Part shown: positions 1-8,176 of the stretch, one piece after another
How positions within the stretch are numbered: position 1 is the first letter of the stretch
Layout of the letters: each line of letters starts with the position of its first letter
NCBI GenBank assembly: GCA_045544515.1
Contig: JAZPZD010000002.1
Coordinates: 1 to 64,000 of the forward strand
Origin: RGIG8748 sp045544515
GTDB lineage: Bacteria; Bacillota; Clostridia; UMGS1810
Reading direction: 5' to 3'
Length of the DNA: 64,000 nucleotides
The notes under the pieces: generated by a model
Told to the model about the DNA's origin: nothing
Databases searched by the model: none
What the model saw: only the letters and a program-made list of their open reading frames with translations
Program-made: the position numbers and the translations under genes

Positions 1-56
1 TGTTAGGCACGCCGCCAGCGTTCGTCCTGAGCCAGGATCAAACTCTCTAAAAAAAT
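1..56 (-). rRNA. 16S rRNA, 5' end only (partial)
   Basis: Read on the minus strand, this stretch is the conserved beginning of bacterial 16S rRNA: the 27F primer-site motif AGAGTTTGATCCTGGCTCAG, followed by the usual ACGAACGCTGGCGGCG. The gene runs off the left edge of the window. The exact mature 5' end is approximate. Confidence 0.97.
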
Positions 57-268
57 ATCGTAAGCTCCGTAGAGCTTAAAAGTTTCTAGATAAGTTCATT
101 AGCTCATTAAAAACAACTAACGAAATTTACTAAAGTTAAAAGTACTTGACGTACATTCTCAAATTAACGAGAACCTCTTTTACTTAATTATGCTGTTCAT
201 TTTTCAAAGACCAAGTGTCACTTTTCTCTCGCAAGCGACTTGATTATAATACCACAACGAAATCGGTT
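57..268 (-). other. rRNA leader region
   Basis: This is the stretch between the rRNA promoters and the mature 16S 5' end. Near 200-212 the minus strand has a boxA-like antitermination motif (GTCTTTGAAAA), as is usual in rRNA leaders. The rest is AT-rich and will pair with sequence beyond the gene as an RNase III processing stem, which cannot be seen here. Confidence 0.6.
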
Positions 269-274
269 TGTCAA
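246..274 (-). promoter_or_regulatory. rRNA operon promoter, proximal
   Basis: On the minus strand there is a perfect -35 TTGACA (269-274), a 17-bp spacer and -10 TATTAT (246-251), pointing into the 16S gene. Confidence 0.85.
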
Positions 275-340
275 CACTTTTTTTAAAAATTTTTCAAATT
301 TTTTCAAGTGTTTTACACCCTTCATTTGCGGTGCTTTACT

Positions 341-369
341 AATATATCACATTCAATCTGTGTTGTCAA
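341..369 (-). promoter_or_regulatory. rRNA operon promoter, distal
   Basis: A second minus-strand promoter has -35 TTGACA (364-369), a 17-bp spacer and -10 TATATT (341-346). It lies 95 bp upstream of the first, giving the tandem P1/P2 arrangement typical of Firmicute rRNA operons. Confidence 0.8.
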
Positions 370-399
370 TAACTTTTTTTAATTTTTTTGAAATTTTTT

Positions 400-2298
400 C
401 TATATTAATTCTTCAAGCTTTTCTGTAAGTTCATTCCAGCTCTCATACAACGCTGCAAGTTCGTCTTCGAGAGTGCTTTTTTGGGTGTAAAGCTCCCTGG
501 CAAGTTCAAAATCTGCTCCGCACTGTGCAAGGCTTGCATCTATTTCTTGTATTTGTTTTTCTATGCGGGAGATATCTTCTTCTGCCAGAGCGATTTTCTT
601 TTCGGTACTGCGGATTAGTGCCTGATGCCTTTTGGCAGTTTCGTAATCCATGGCACCGCTGTTTTGACGCTCTTGCTTGTGAGAGGTTTCCGATTGAACT
701 GAAAAAGAAGAAACATAGTCATCGTAGTTACCCTTGTATGCGGTTATGCCGTTTTCGTCGAGCTCAAAGATTTTGTCTGCGGTTTTGTTTAAGAAGTATC
801 TGTCGTGCGAAACAAACAGAACCGTACCCTCATACTCGGCTATTGCGGTATCAAGTGCTTCCTTGCTCGGCAGGTCAAGGTGGTTGGTAGGCTCGTCCAA
901 TATAAGAAAGTTCGGTTTTTCGAGCATTATAATAAGGAACATAAGTCTGGCACGCTCTCCGCCGCTTAAATCGCCTATGGTTTTGAACACATCCTCGTCT
1001 TTGAAAAGGACAAGGCTCAATTTGGTGCGGATTTCCACCTCGTCCATAAGGGGAAATCTGTCGCTGATTTCCGCAAAGATGGTTTTGGTATCGGTAAGCT
1101 GCTTTTGCTCCTGGTCGTAGTAGCTTATCTTTGTATTTTGGCCTATTTCTATTTCGCCGTCAAAAAAACGATGCTTTCCGAGTACGGTTTTGATAAGTGT
1201 GGACTTGCCAACACCGTTTGCACCGATTATGGCGGCTTTTTCTCCTCGTTTTATATCTAATGTAATATTTTTTGCAAGAGTGGTCAAAATACCTGCTTTT
1301 GGGATGCTTAAACTTACATTTTCCACAGTGAGCACATCGTTGTACGAACGCAGCACACCGTCAAACCTAAATCGGCACGCTTCATTTGATGTAACAGGTT
1401 TTTCGCCGATATCTATGCGTTCTATTGCCTTTTGTTTGCTTTTTGCCATTTTTGAGGTAGATGCACGAACGATATTTCTTGCAACATAGTCCTCGAGACG
1501 CTTTACTTCTTCAAGGCGGGCGTTGTAGTGCTTAAGAGCGATTTCTTCGTTTTGTTTTTTGAGTACAAGATAATTTGAATAGTTACCGCTGTAACGAGTG
1601 ATTACATTTCGGTCTATTTCGTATATGGTCTGGCAAAGTGCATCAAGAAAATATCTGTCGTGCGATACGGTAATTACTATGCCCTTGTATGTCTTGAGGT
1701 AACCCTCGAGCCACTGCATAGTTTTGAAATCAAGGTGGTTTGTAGGCTCGTCAAGCAAAAGCACCTCGGGACTTTCCACAAGAAGTCTTGCCATAGAAAG
1801 CTTTGTCTTTTCTCCACCTGATAGGTTTTTGATCTTCATATTTCTGTCAAAACGGTCAAAGCCCATACCTGTGAGAATGGTATTTATGCGTGTTTGTATT
1901 TCAAAGCCGCCTCTTTTTTCAAAAAGTTCGCTCTTTTCGCCATAGGCTTTGAGAACTTTTTCGTCCTCTTGTTTTGACATTTTTTCTTCGAGCTGTCTTA
2001 ATTCTTCGCCAAGGTCTGTAACTTCTTTAAAAGCACTCATCATATATTCGTATATGGTCTTGTCCTCTTCGATGCTTGTATCCTGACGCAAAAAACCTAT
2101 GCGGCAGTCCCTTGGCGTGAGTACCCTGCCCTCGTCGCAGGAAAGCTCTCCTGCAATTATTTTGAGAAGAGTAGATTTACCTGCACCGTTGGGCCCGATA
2201 AGGCCAATCTTTTCGTTATCGGACGCGGTAAGGGATATATTCTTTATGATTACATCTGTACCGTATGTTTTGGTAATGTTTTCTACTTGTAATGCCAT
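400..2298 (-). CDS. ABC-F family ATPase
   Basis: This 632-residue protein has two ABC ATPase domains and no membrane segments. Domain 1 has Walker A GPNGAGKST (35-43), LSGGE (159-163) and DEPTNHLD (183-190). Domain 2 has GANGVGKST (359-367), LSGGE (444-448) and DEPTNHLD (468-475). The last 90 residues or so are charged and helical, like the C-terminal coiled coil of Uup/YdiF-type members. ABC-F proteins act on ribosomes, in translation quality control or antibiotic protection; the sequence does not say which applies. An AAGGA ribosome site precedes the ATG. It is the last gene of a minus-strand run and stops just before the rRNA promoters. Confidence 0.93.
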   Translation of the reverse strand: MALQVENITKTYGTDVIIKNISLTASDNEKIGLIGPNGAGKSTLLKIIAGELSCDEGRVLTPRDCRIGFLRQDTSIEEDKTIYEYMMSAFKEVTDLGEELRQLEEKMSKQEDEKVLKAYGEKSELFEKRGGFEIQTRINTILTGMGFDRFDRNMKIKNLSGGEKTKLSMARLLVESPEVLLLDEPTNHLDFKTMQWLEGYLKTYKGIVITVSHDRYFLDALCQTIYEIDRNVITRYSGNYSNYLVLKKQNEEIALKHYNARLEEVKRLEDYVARNIVRASTSKMAKSKQKAIERIDIGEKPVTSNEACRFRFDGVLRSYNDVLTVENVSLSIPKAGILTTLAKNITLDIKRGEKAAIIGANGVGKSTLIKTVLGKHRFFDGEIEIGQNTKISYYDQEQKQLTDTKTIFAEISDRFPLMDEVEIRTKLSLVLFKDEDVFKTIGDLSGGERARLMFLIIMLEKPNFLILDEPTNHLDLPSKEALDTAIAEYEGTVLFVSHDRYFLNKTADKIFELDENGITAYKGNYDDYVSSFSVQSETSHKQERQNSGAMDYETAKRHQALIRSTEKKIALAEEDISRIEKQIQEIDASLAQCGADFELARELYTQKSTLEDELAALYESWNELTEKLEELI

Positions 2299-2316
2299 AT
2301 GTTTATTCCTTTTCTG

Positions 2317-2985
2317 TCAGTCATAGCAGGCACAAAGCACATACACGCCCGCTGCTCCGTACATTTTGAGAAGCGAGGCACATTCGTTTGCAGTTGTACC
2401 GCTTGTATAAATATCATCTATAACAACGATATTCTTGCCATAGATGTCGTACCACGGGTTTACATCTATTGCATCTTTTATATAAAACTTTCTCTCGGCG
2501 AGGTTCATCTTGCCGAGCTGTCCGACCTCGCAACACTTGTACATAAGGTCGGGGATATATTCGATATCCCACATTTCAGACAGCCTCCCGGCAATAAGTT
2601 CCGTTTGGTTGTAGGGCCTTTTTCTGCCTTTGGAGAGAGGCACGGGACACATAATCGCATCCTTGAAATCTGCATTGTCGGATATGCCCTTATCTATCAA
2701 ATGAGCATACGCCTCCACATAGTATTTTATGGATTTAAACTTGTATTTAATCATTGCATCTCTTGCTTTGCCCTCGTATTTTACAAAGGCTGCTGCGTAG
2801 TCAAAGGCAAAGCTATCGTCGCAGACGGTCTTTTTTGCCAAGGGTTTCTGGTCGCATTTTGTGCACAGGGGCAGATACCTCGTGCCGAGGATTACCCTGC
2901 CGCAAAGAGCACAATGTCTGGGAAAGATTAAATCCAATGCAAAATTTAGTATTCTTTTAGAAAGGTAGTTGATATTCATTGACAT
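2317..2985 (-). CDS. ComF-family phosphoribosyltransferase-like protein
   Basis: This 222-residue protein has two CxxC pairs near the N-terminus (CALC around 25, CTKC around 41), probably binding zinc, and a C-terminal PRPP-binding motif VVIDDIYTSGTT. That is the ComF architecture. ComF relatives support DNA uptake and DNA processing in competent bacteria, although many carriers are not known to be competent. The start overlaps the end of recD2 by 29 bases, so the two are translationally coupled. A second ATG two codons in is better spaced from the GAGG site, so the true start may be 2979. Confidence 0.88.
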   Translation of the reverse strand: MSMNINYLSKRILNFALDLIFPRHCALCGRVILGTRYLPLCTKCDQKPLAKKTVCDDSFAFDYAAAFVKYEGKARDAMIKYKFKSIKYYVEAYAHLIDKGISDNADFKDAIMCPVPLSKGRKRPYNQTELIAGRLSEMWDIEYIPDLMYKCCEVGQLGKMNLAERKFYIKDAIDVNPWYDIYGKNIVVIDDIYTSGTTANECASLLKMYGAAGVYVLCACYD

Positions 2986-5167
2986 TTAACCTCTTTTTGA
3001 GAGCAGAATAGCGTTTGTCCTCGCGGTTGTTATCCACCATTTTGCACACTATCTCCTCCCTGCCCACAAGCACAACAAGGCTCTTGGCTCTTGTAACACC
3101 TGTATAAAGGAGATTTCTGTTTACAAGCATATGGGGTGCATCATACATAGGAATGATAACAACAGGAAATTCGCTGCCCTGACTTTTGTGTATGGTGATG
3201 CAGTATGCAAGCTCCAGTTCATCTGATATATCCTTGAAGTCGTACACAACCCGTCTGTCGTCAAACATAACGGTTATGGTGTGCAAATCCTTGCGGATAG
3301 AAGATATAACACCCACATCGCCGTTGAAAACACCGTTGCCCAGCTGCGTTGTAGTGGTGTTGGTCCATTTGATGTCGTAGTTGTTGCGTATCTGCATGAC
3401 CTTGTCTCCCTCGCGAAAAAGGCGAAAGCCCATATCCTGCTCGTTTTTTTCTTGTGATGGGGGATTTAACACATCCCGAAGAACCTCATTGAGATTAATT
3501 ACACCTGCTGTCCCCTTTTTTGACGCAGAGAGCACCTGTATATCAAATGGGTCTATGCCGTATGCCTTTGGAAGTCTTTCCGAGCATAGTGAGGCTATGT
3601 ATTTAATCCCTTGATTTGCCGAGCCTATCTCTGCAAAGAAGAAGTCCTTGTCCTTAACATTAAGCACAGGATATTTGCCCTCGTTGATGGTATGTGCATT
3701 GGTGACTATAAGGCTCTTTTGTGCCTGACGGAAAATCTCGGTGAGGCGGATTACCTCCACAGAGCCGCTTTCTATTATATCTCTTAATACATTACCCGGA
3801 CCTACCGACGGAAGCTGATTGATATCGCCCACCATAATGAGCCTTGTGCCCGGGCGGATGGCCTTTAGAAGATTGTTGACAAGCACGATGTCTACCATAG
3901 ACATTTCATCTACAATCACCACATCGCTCTCTATCGGGCAATTTTCGTTGACCATAAATTCGGTTGTTTCGTCATCGCCTCTGAATGATGCCTCGAGAAG
4001 TCTGTGGATGGTCTTTGCCTCGAGCGAGCACACCTGGCTCATCCTCTTGGCAGCTCTGCCTGTGGGTGCGGTAAGGGTAACTGTAAGTCCATTTGAGTTC
4101 ATTATATCTATAATGGCATTAATGATAGTAGTCTTTCCCGTTCCGGGGCCGCCTGTTATAACCATTACGCCGTTTTGCATAGCACTTACCACAGCTTGCC
4201 TTTGCAGACGGGCAAAGGATATCTTGTGCTTGCTTTGTATAATATCTATTTGTTTTTCGATAACAGCAGTTTTAAATTTGTATTTGTATTTAGCAAGTTC
4301 AAGGATTTTTTCGGCGGCATTTTTTTCGCAAAGATAGTGTGAATAGATATACACCCTGTCCTCGTCGTCAAAGAGTATGCCGTCTTTTATAAGGGCATCT
4401 GTTGCAAAAAGCGTAGACGATGTATCCACACCAAGAAGCGACGCCGACGCAGATACCAAAATGTCCTTGGGAAGATAAGTATGCCCAAACTGTGTGTTGT
4501 ATTTAAGAGTATAAATAACCCCTGCACGAACGCGGTTTAAGTTGTCGGGGTTGATATTTAGCTTTCTGGCTACATCGTCTGCAGTCTTAAAGCCTATGCC
4601 GTCTATCTCTTCGCACAGGATATAGGGATTAGCTCTTATAATCTCCACACTTGCCGAGCCAAAACGCTTGTATATCTTGGCGGCAGTCTTTACAGATATG
4701 CCGCAATCCTGCAAAAACATAACAAGAGTAGACGAGCCTATCTGTGCCATATAGCTTTCGTGCATTGTCATAGCCTTGGATATGCTTATGCCCTTTACGG
4801 TGGATAGTCTTTCGGGCTGTTTTTCCATAATATTCAGCACATCTTCGCCAAACTTTTCTACAAGTTTTTTGGCGGTGGCTTCTCTTACGCCCTTTATTAT
4901 GCCCGAAGATAAATATTTTTGGATAGAGCTTCTCGTGGCAGGCATAACCTTCTGGAAAACCTCTGCCTTGAACTGCTCTCCATATGTCGGGTGGCTTGTC
5001 CATCTGCCCGAAAGCTTTACGCTTTCGCCCTCGCAAAGTCCGTGAAAGTATCCGACCGCAGTAAAGGTTTCGTCTTCGTTTTCGACTTCTATAACCTTGT
5101 AGCCGTTGTCGTCGTTGGAATATATAACGGTTATTACATCACCGGATACGGTTTCTGTTGCAGACAT
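2957..5167 (-). CDS. recD2: RecD2-type 5'-3' DNA helicase
   Basis: This 736-residue superfamily 1B helicase has an N-terminal OB-like and helix-hairpin-helix region (roughly 80-210), Walker A GGPGTGKTT (339-347), Walker B VDEMS (419-423) and a C-terminal motif (ITIHKSQGSEF) typical of RecD2. RecD2 works without RecBC in Firmicutes in DNA repair and fork maintenance. The length matches the family. The start has a GGAGGTGG ribosome site. It is the first gene of the recD2-comF-abcF run. Confidence 0.95.
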   Translation of the reverse strand: MSATETVSGDVITVIYSNDDNGYKVIEVENEDETFTAVGYFHGLCEGESVKLSGRWTSHPTYGEQFKAEVFQKVMPATRSSIQKYLSSGIIKGVREATAKKLVEKFGEDVLNIMEKQPERLSTVKGISISKAMTMHESYMAQIGSSTLVMFLQDCGISVKTAAKIYKRFGSASVEIIRANPYILCEEIDGIGFKTADDVARKLNINPDNLNRVRAGVIYTLKYNTQFGHTYLPKDILVSASASLLGVDTSSTLFATDALIKDGILFDDEDRVYIYSHYLCEKNAAEKILELAKYKYKFKTAVIEKQIDIIQSKHKISFARLQRQAVVSAMQNGVMVITGGPGTGKTTIINAIIDIMNSNGLTVTLTAPTGRAAKRMSQVCSLEAKTIHRLLEASFRGDDETTEFMVNENCPIESDVVIVDEMSMVDIVLVNNLLKAIRPGTRLIMVGDINQLPSVGPGNVLRDIIESGSVEVIRLTEIFRQAQKSLIVTNAHTINEGKYPVLNVKDKDFFFAEIGSANQGIKYIASLCSERLPKAYGIDPFDIQVLSASKKGTAGVINLNEVLRDVLNPPSQEKNEQDMGFRLFREGDKVMQIRNNYDIKWTNTTTTQLGNGVFNGDVGVISSIRKDLHTITVMFDDRRVVYDFKDISDELELAYCITIHKSQGSEFPVVIIPMYDAPHMLVNRNLLYTGVTRAKSLVVLVGREEIVCKMVDNNREDKRYSALKKRLNVNEYQLPF

Positions 5168-5263
5168 TTTGCCACCTCCCTTTTTAAAACATACATTTAA
5201 TTATACAATATATAAAACATATGTGTCAAGTTTGTGAGTTATTGCCGAATTGTTACAAAAGTG

Positions 5264-5292
5264 TTGCATTTTTGCGTTTTATATTATATAAT
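5264..5292 (+). promoter_or_regulatory. Sigma-A promoter of the yfcE-birA-decarboxylase operon
   Basis: It has -35 TTGCAT (5264-5269), a 17-bp spacer and -10 TATAAT (5287-5292), 36 bp before the phosphodiesterase start. Confidence 0.75.
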
Positions 5293-5327
5293 GTAAAATA
5301 TATTTTGGTATAAAGGCGGTCTGTATT

Positions 5328-5786
5328 TTGAAAATTCTGGTAATCAGCGACACACACAATATGATACAAAATGCAGTTGGCCTCATAACTAAATTGGACC
5401 CCGACTATGTACTGCATCTGGGTGATATGTGTGAGGACTGCCACAGACTTGAGGATATGTTTCCAAGAAAGCTCATTGTGTCCGTAAAGGGTAACAACGA
5501 CTACTTTGACAAATCCTATCCGCTTGAAAGATGCTTTGAACTTGGCGGCAAAAGGATTTTTATGTGTCACGGGCACAAATACAATGTCAAATCCTCGCTT
5601 ATGAGCCTTGTATACAGGGCAAAGGAGCAAGGTGCCGACATCGTGCTCTATGGTCATACACATTTATCGCACAAAGAGGATTATGACGGTATGCTTATAA
5701 TAAATCCCGGAACTGTGGGCACCTATGCAGTTATAGAAATAACAGAAACTTCCATTGAGGCAAAGATAGAAAGATATGCACAATAA
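5328..5786 (+). CDS. YfcE/MJ0936-family metallophosphodiesterase
   Basis: This 152-residue protein is a compact calcineurin-like phosphoesterase with the expected metal motifs: SDTHN (7-11), GD (31-32), GNND (around 55), CHGH (around 80) and GHTH (around 110). Family members hydrolyse phosphodiesters in vitro and their cellular substrates are poorly known. The start is TTG, supported by an AAGGCGG site and by the conserved MKILVISDTHN beginning. Its end overlaps the biotin ligase start by 11 bases, indicating coupled translation. Confidence 0.9.
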   Translation: MKILVISDTHNMIQNAVGLITKLDPDYVLHLGDMCEDCHRLEDMFPRKLIVSVKGNNDYFDKSYPLERCFELGGKRIFMCHGHKYNVKSSLMSLVYRAKEQGADIVLYGHTHLSHKEDYDGMLIINPGTVGTYAVIEITETSIEAKIERYAQ

Positions 5787-6558
5787 ATTATCTCAAAACG
5801 AAATAGACAAGTTAATACCCACAGGTGATTTGGGCAAAAAGACAATATATTTTGATACCCTTACATCTACATTTGATGAGATTAAAAAGATGCCCATTAC
5901 CCAAGGGCTTACCGTGGTATGCTCCAACCAGACAAACGGCTCGGGCAGGCTCGGAAGAAGCTGGCAGAGCAGCTATGGAGGGGTGTACTTTACATTTGCA
6001 CTTGTGCCGCCGTTTAACAAGTTCCAAATACCGTTTATCACGATAGTCTGTGCCTTGGGAGTATGCAGAGTATTAAGTAGCTACGCCCCCTGCCAAATCA
6101 AATGGCCAAACGACATAGTGTGTGGCGGCAAAAAGCTCTGCGGAATTCTTACAAGGAATTTGGTTTCTGACGGCAAGGTAGATGCAGTCCTTGTGGGGAT
6201 AGGCATCAATGTAAACAACAGCTTTTCCTCTGATTTGCCCTATGCGGCATCTCTTGGCAGTATAACGAAAAAGAGATTAAACGAAAACAAAATCTTAAGA
6301 GATGTATTAAACCAGATAGATACTCTCTACCAAAAAAAATCTCCGGAAGAAATACTAAACGAATACAAAAAGATGTGTATAAATCTTGAAAAAGAGGTTA
6401 CTATGCACTATCACGATACAGAAAGCGAAAAAATGGGTATATGCAAGGACATACTCCCCGACGGCTCGATGAATGTTTTGACCGATGACGGCATTGTTAA
6501 TGTACATTCGGGCGAAGTTTCTGTAAAAGGTATTTACGGACAGAAAGGAAAGAACTAA
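5776..6558 (+). CDS. birA: Biotin--[acetyl-CoA carboxylase] ligase
   Basis: This 260-residue protein has the biotin ligase hallmarks GSGRLGRSWQS (around 55) and KWPNDIVCGGKKLCGIL (around 112), plus a small C-terminal SH3-like domain. It joins biotin to carboxylase carrier proteins through biotinyl-AMP. There is no N-terminal helix-turn-helix, so it should be a monofunctional enzyme and not a biotin-operon repressor. It lies between a phosphodiesterase and a decarboxylase in one operon. Confidence 0.93.
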   Translation: MHNKLSQNEIDKLIPTGDLGKKTIYFDTLTSTFDEIKKMPITQGLTVVCSNQTNGSGRLGRSWQSSYGGVYFTFALVPPFNKFQIPFITIVCALGVCRVLSSYAPCQIKWPNDIVCGGKKLCGILTRNLVSDGKVDAVLVGIGINVNNSFSSDLPYAASLGSITKKRLNENKILRDVLNQIDTLYQKKSPEEILNEYKKMCINLEKEVTMHYHDTESEKMGICKDILPDGSMNVLTDDGIVNVHSGEVSVKGIYGQKGKN

Positions 6559-6559
6559 A

Positions 6560-7999
6560 GTGAAATCTCCGATATTTGACGGTTTATATAAATATGCAAA
6601 AATGCAAAGGATACCCTTTAATTCCCCCGGTCACAAGGGCAAGGTTACTATGCGGACAAAGTCCTTAAGTATGCTCGACCTCTACGGCTCTTCGAAAGAC
6701 GGCGATGCACTGAACCTCAAAGAACTAATCGCCGTAAGCGAGGACTCCATTACAAAAAAATACAAAACCTGCCGCACTATGTATTTAAGAAATGGTGCCA
6801 CAGGCGGAATATATGCATCACTGGCAGCGTACCTCAAACGAGGCGACAAGGTAATAGTGGACCGTGAGTGCCACAGAAGTGTTGTTAATGCACTAATCAT
6901 ACAGGGGCTTGAGCCTGTGTTTGTAAAGCGTAATTTTAACTATACCTATGGTATCTACGGCGGAGTTGATTTGGATGCACTGGAGCGTGCTGTAATATCC
7001 AACAAGGATGCCAAAGCGGTAGTTATAACATCCCCTACATACTATGGTGTGGTATCGGATATCAAATCCATTGCAAGAATATGCCACAATAATAATATGA
7101 AGTTAATCGTAGACGAAGCCCTGGGTGCTCACTTTGGCTTTTGCGAGGATTTTCCAAAATCTGCCGCAAAGCTGGGGGCAGATATCACCGTACACGCTGT
7201 GCACAAATCCCTCGGGTCGTTTAGCGGAGGGGCACTTCTTCATATAATGGATCCTGACATTGACTTTCAAAGGATTACGGACTGTGTGCGTATGTACGAG
7301 AGTAGTTCGGCATCGCCGGCACTGCTTTGCACGCTGGAAAACGCTGTGTACTTTGCGTTCGAAAGTGAGGACTTCTTCCAGAGGATAATCACCGAAACGC
7401 AAAAATGGAAAAAAATCATATGCGAAAACACCTCTATCCGCTGGCTTGGAAACGAGCTTATAGATACGGACAGTATATACGAAATGGACCCAGGCAGGAT
7501 AGTGCTTAACTTTTCGCACGCAAAAATCGACGGATTTGAGGCGGCGGATTTCCTGCGAAACAAGGCAGGCATAGAAGTCGAGTCCGAAAGCCGTGACAAT
7601 GTGGTGTGTCTTGTAAGCATTTACAACTCGCCACAGGAAATACGAAAGCTCTTCCACGCACTTGCTTCGCTTTCCAAAAAAGTAAAGGACAAGAAAGTAG
7701 TTATAAACGCTGTGGAAAACGACATTGCACCCGAGGACCTTGATATGAGGCTCACACCCGAAAAAGCGTTTAACTCAAGTAGTGAATTTTTGAATGCTGA
7801 CTATGCTCTCGACAGAATAAACAAGAGAATTATATACCGTATGCCCGACGAAGTACCCATCATATTCCCGGGAGAAAGAATTAAGAACTGTCATATAATG
7901 GAGATTGCCAAGATACTCTCCTCAGGGGGAGTGGTTAAGGGCCTCTCCGAGGATAATATGATAGAAGTGGTAAGTTTGGCGGAAAGTTTCGGAATATAA
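6560..7999 (+). CDS. Orn/Lys/Arg decarboxylase, PLP-dependent
   Basis: This 479-residue fold-type I PLP enzyme starts at GTG right after birA. It has NSPGHKGK near the N-terminus (21-28), the PLP-binding aspartate region VDEALGAH (184-191) and the Schiff-base lysine in HAVHK (K216). Family members make cadaverine, putrescine or agmatine from basic amino acids. The exact substrate cannot be decided from sequence. The length fits the short Firmicute form, which lacks the N-terminal wing domain of the inducible enterobacterial enzymes. A strong terminator follows. Confidence 0.9.
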   Translation: MKSPIFDGLYKYAKMQRIPFNSPGHKGKVTMRTKSLSMLDLYGSSKDGDALNLKELIAVSEDSITKKYKTCRTMYLRNGATGGIYASLAAYLKRGDKVIVDRECHRSVVNALIIQGLEPVFVKRNFNYTYGIYGGVDLDALERAVISNKDAKAVVITSPTYYGVVSDIKSIARICHNNNMKLIVDEALGAHFGFCEDFPKSAAKLGADITVHAVHKSLGSFSGGALLHIMDPDIDFQRITDCVRMYESSSASPALLCTLENAVYFAFESEDFFQRIITETQKWKKIICENTSIRWLGNELIDTDSIYEMDPGRIVLNFSHAKIDGFEAADFLRNKAGIEVESESRDNVVCLVSIYNSPQEIRKLFHALASLSKKVKDKKVVINAVENDIAPEDLDMRLTPEKAFNSSSEFLNADYALDRINKRIIYRMPDEVPIIFPGERIKNCHIMEIAKILSSGGVVKGLSEDNMIEVVSLAESFGI

Positions 8000-8002
8000 A
8001 AG

Positions 8003-8039
8003 AACCGTACACTGCAATGTATGCAGTGTGCGGTTTTTT
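8003..8039 (+). terminator. Intrinsic terminator after the decarboxylase
   Basis: A stem with CCGTACACTGCA pairing to TGCAGTGTGCGG, a five-base loop and a run of Ts closes the yfcE-birA-decarboxylase operon. Confidence 0.9.
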
Positions 8040-8067
8040 CTGTTAGGTTACAGTTTCCATTTAACAC

Positions 8068-8096
8068 TTGACAATATGAAGAAAATATTGTATGTT
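8068..8096 (+). promoter_or_regulatory. Sigma-A promoter of the topoisomerase operon
   Basis: It has -35 TTGACA (8068-8073), a 17-bp spacer and -10 TATGTT (8091-8096), followed by an 80-base leader to the start codon. Confidence 0.65.
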
Positions 8097-8176
8097 AAAC
8101 TATGTAGGCGTAGCTTCAAAAGCACAAAATATGGCTGATGTGCTCGAAATTACGCACAATATGTAGAGGTGAAATT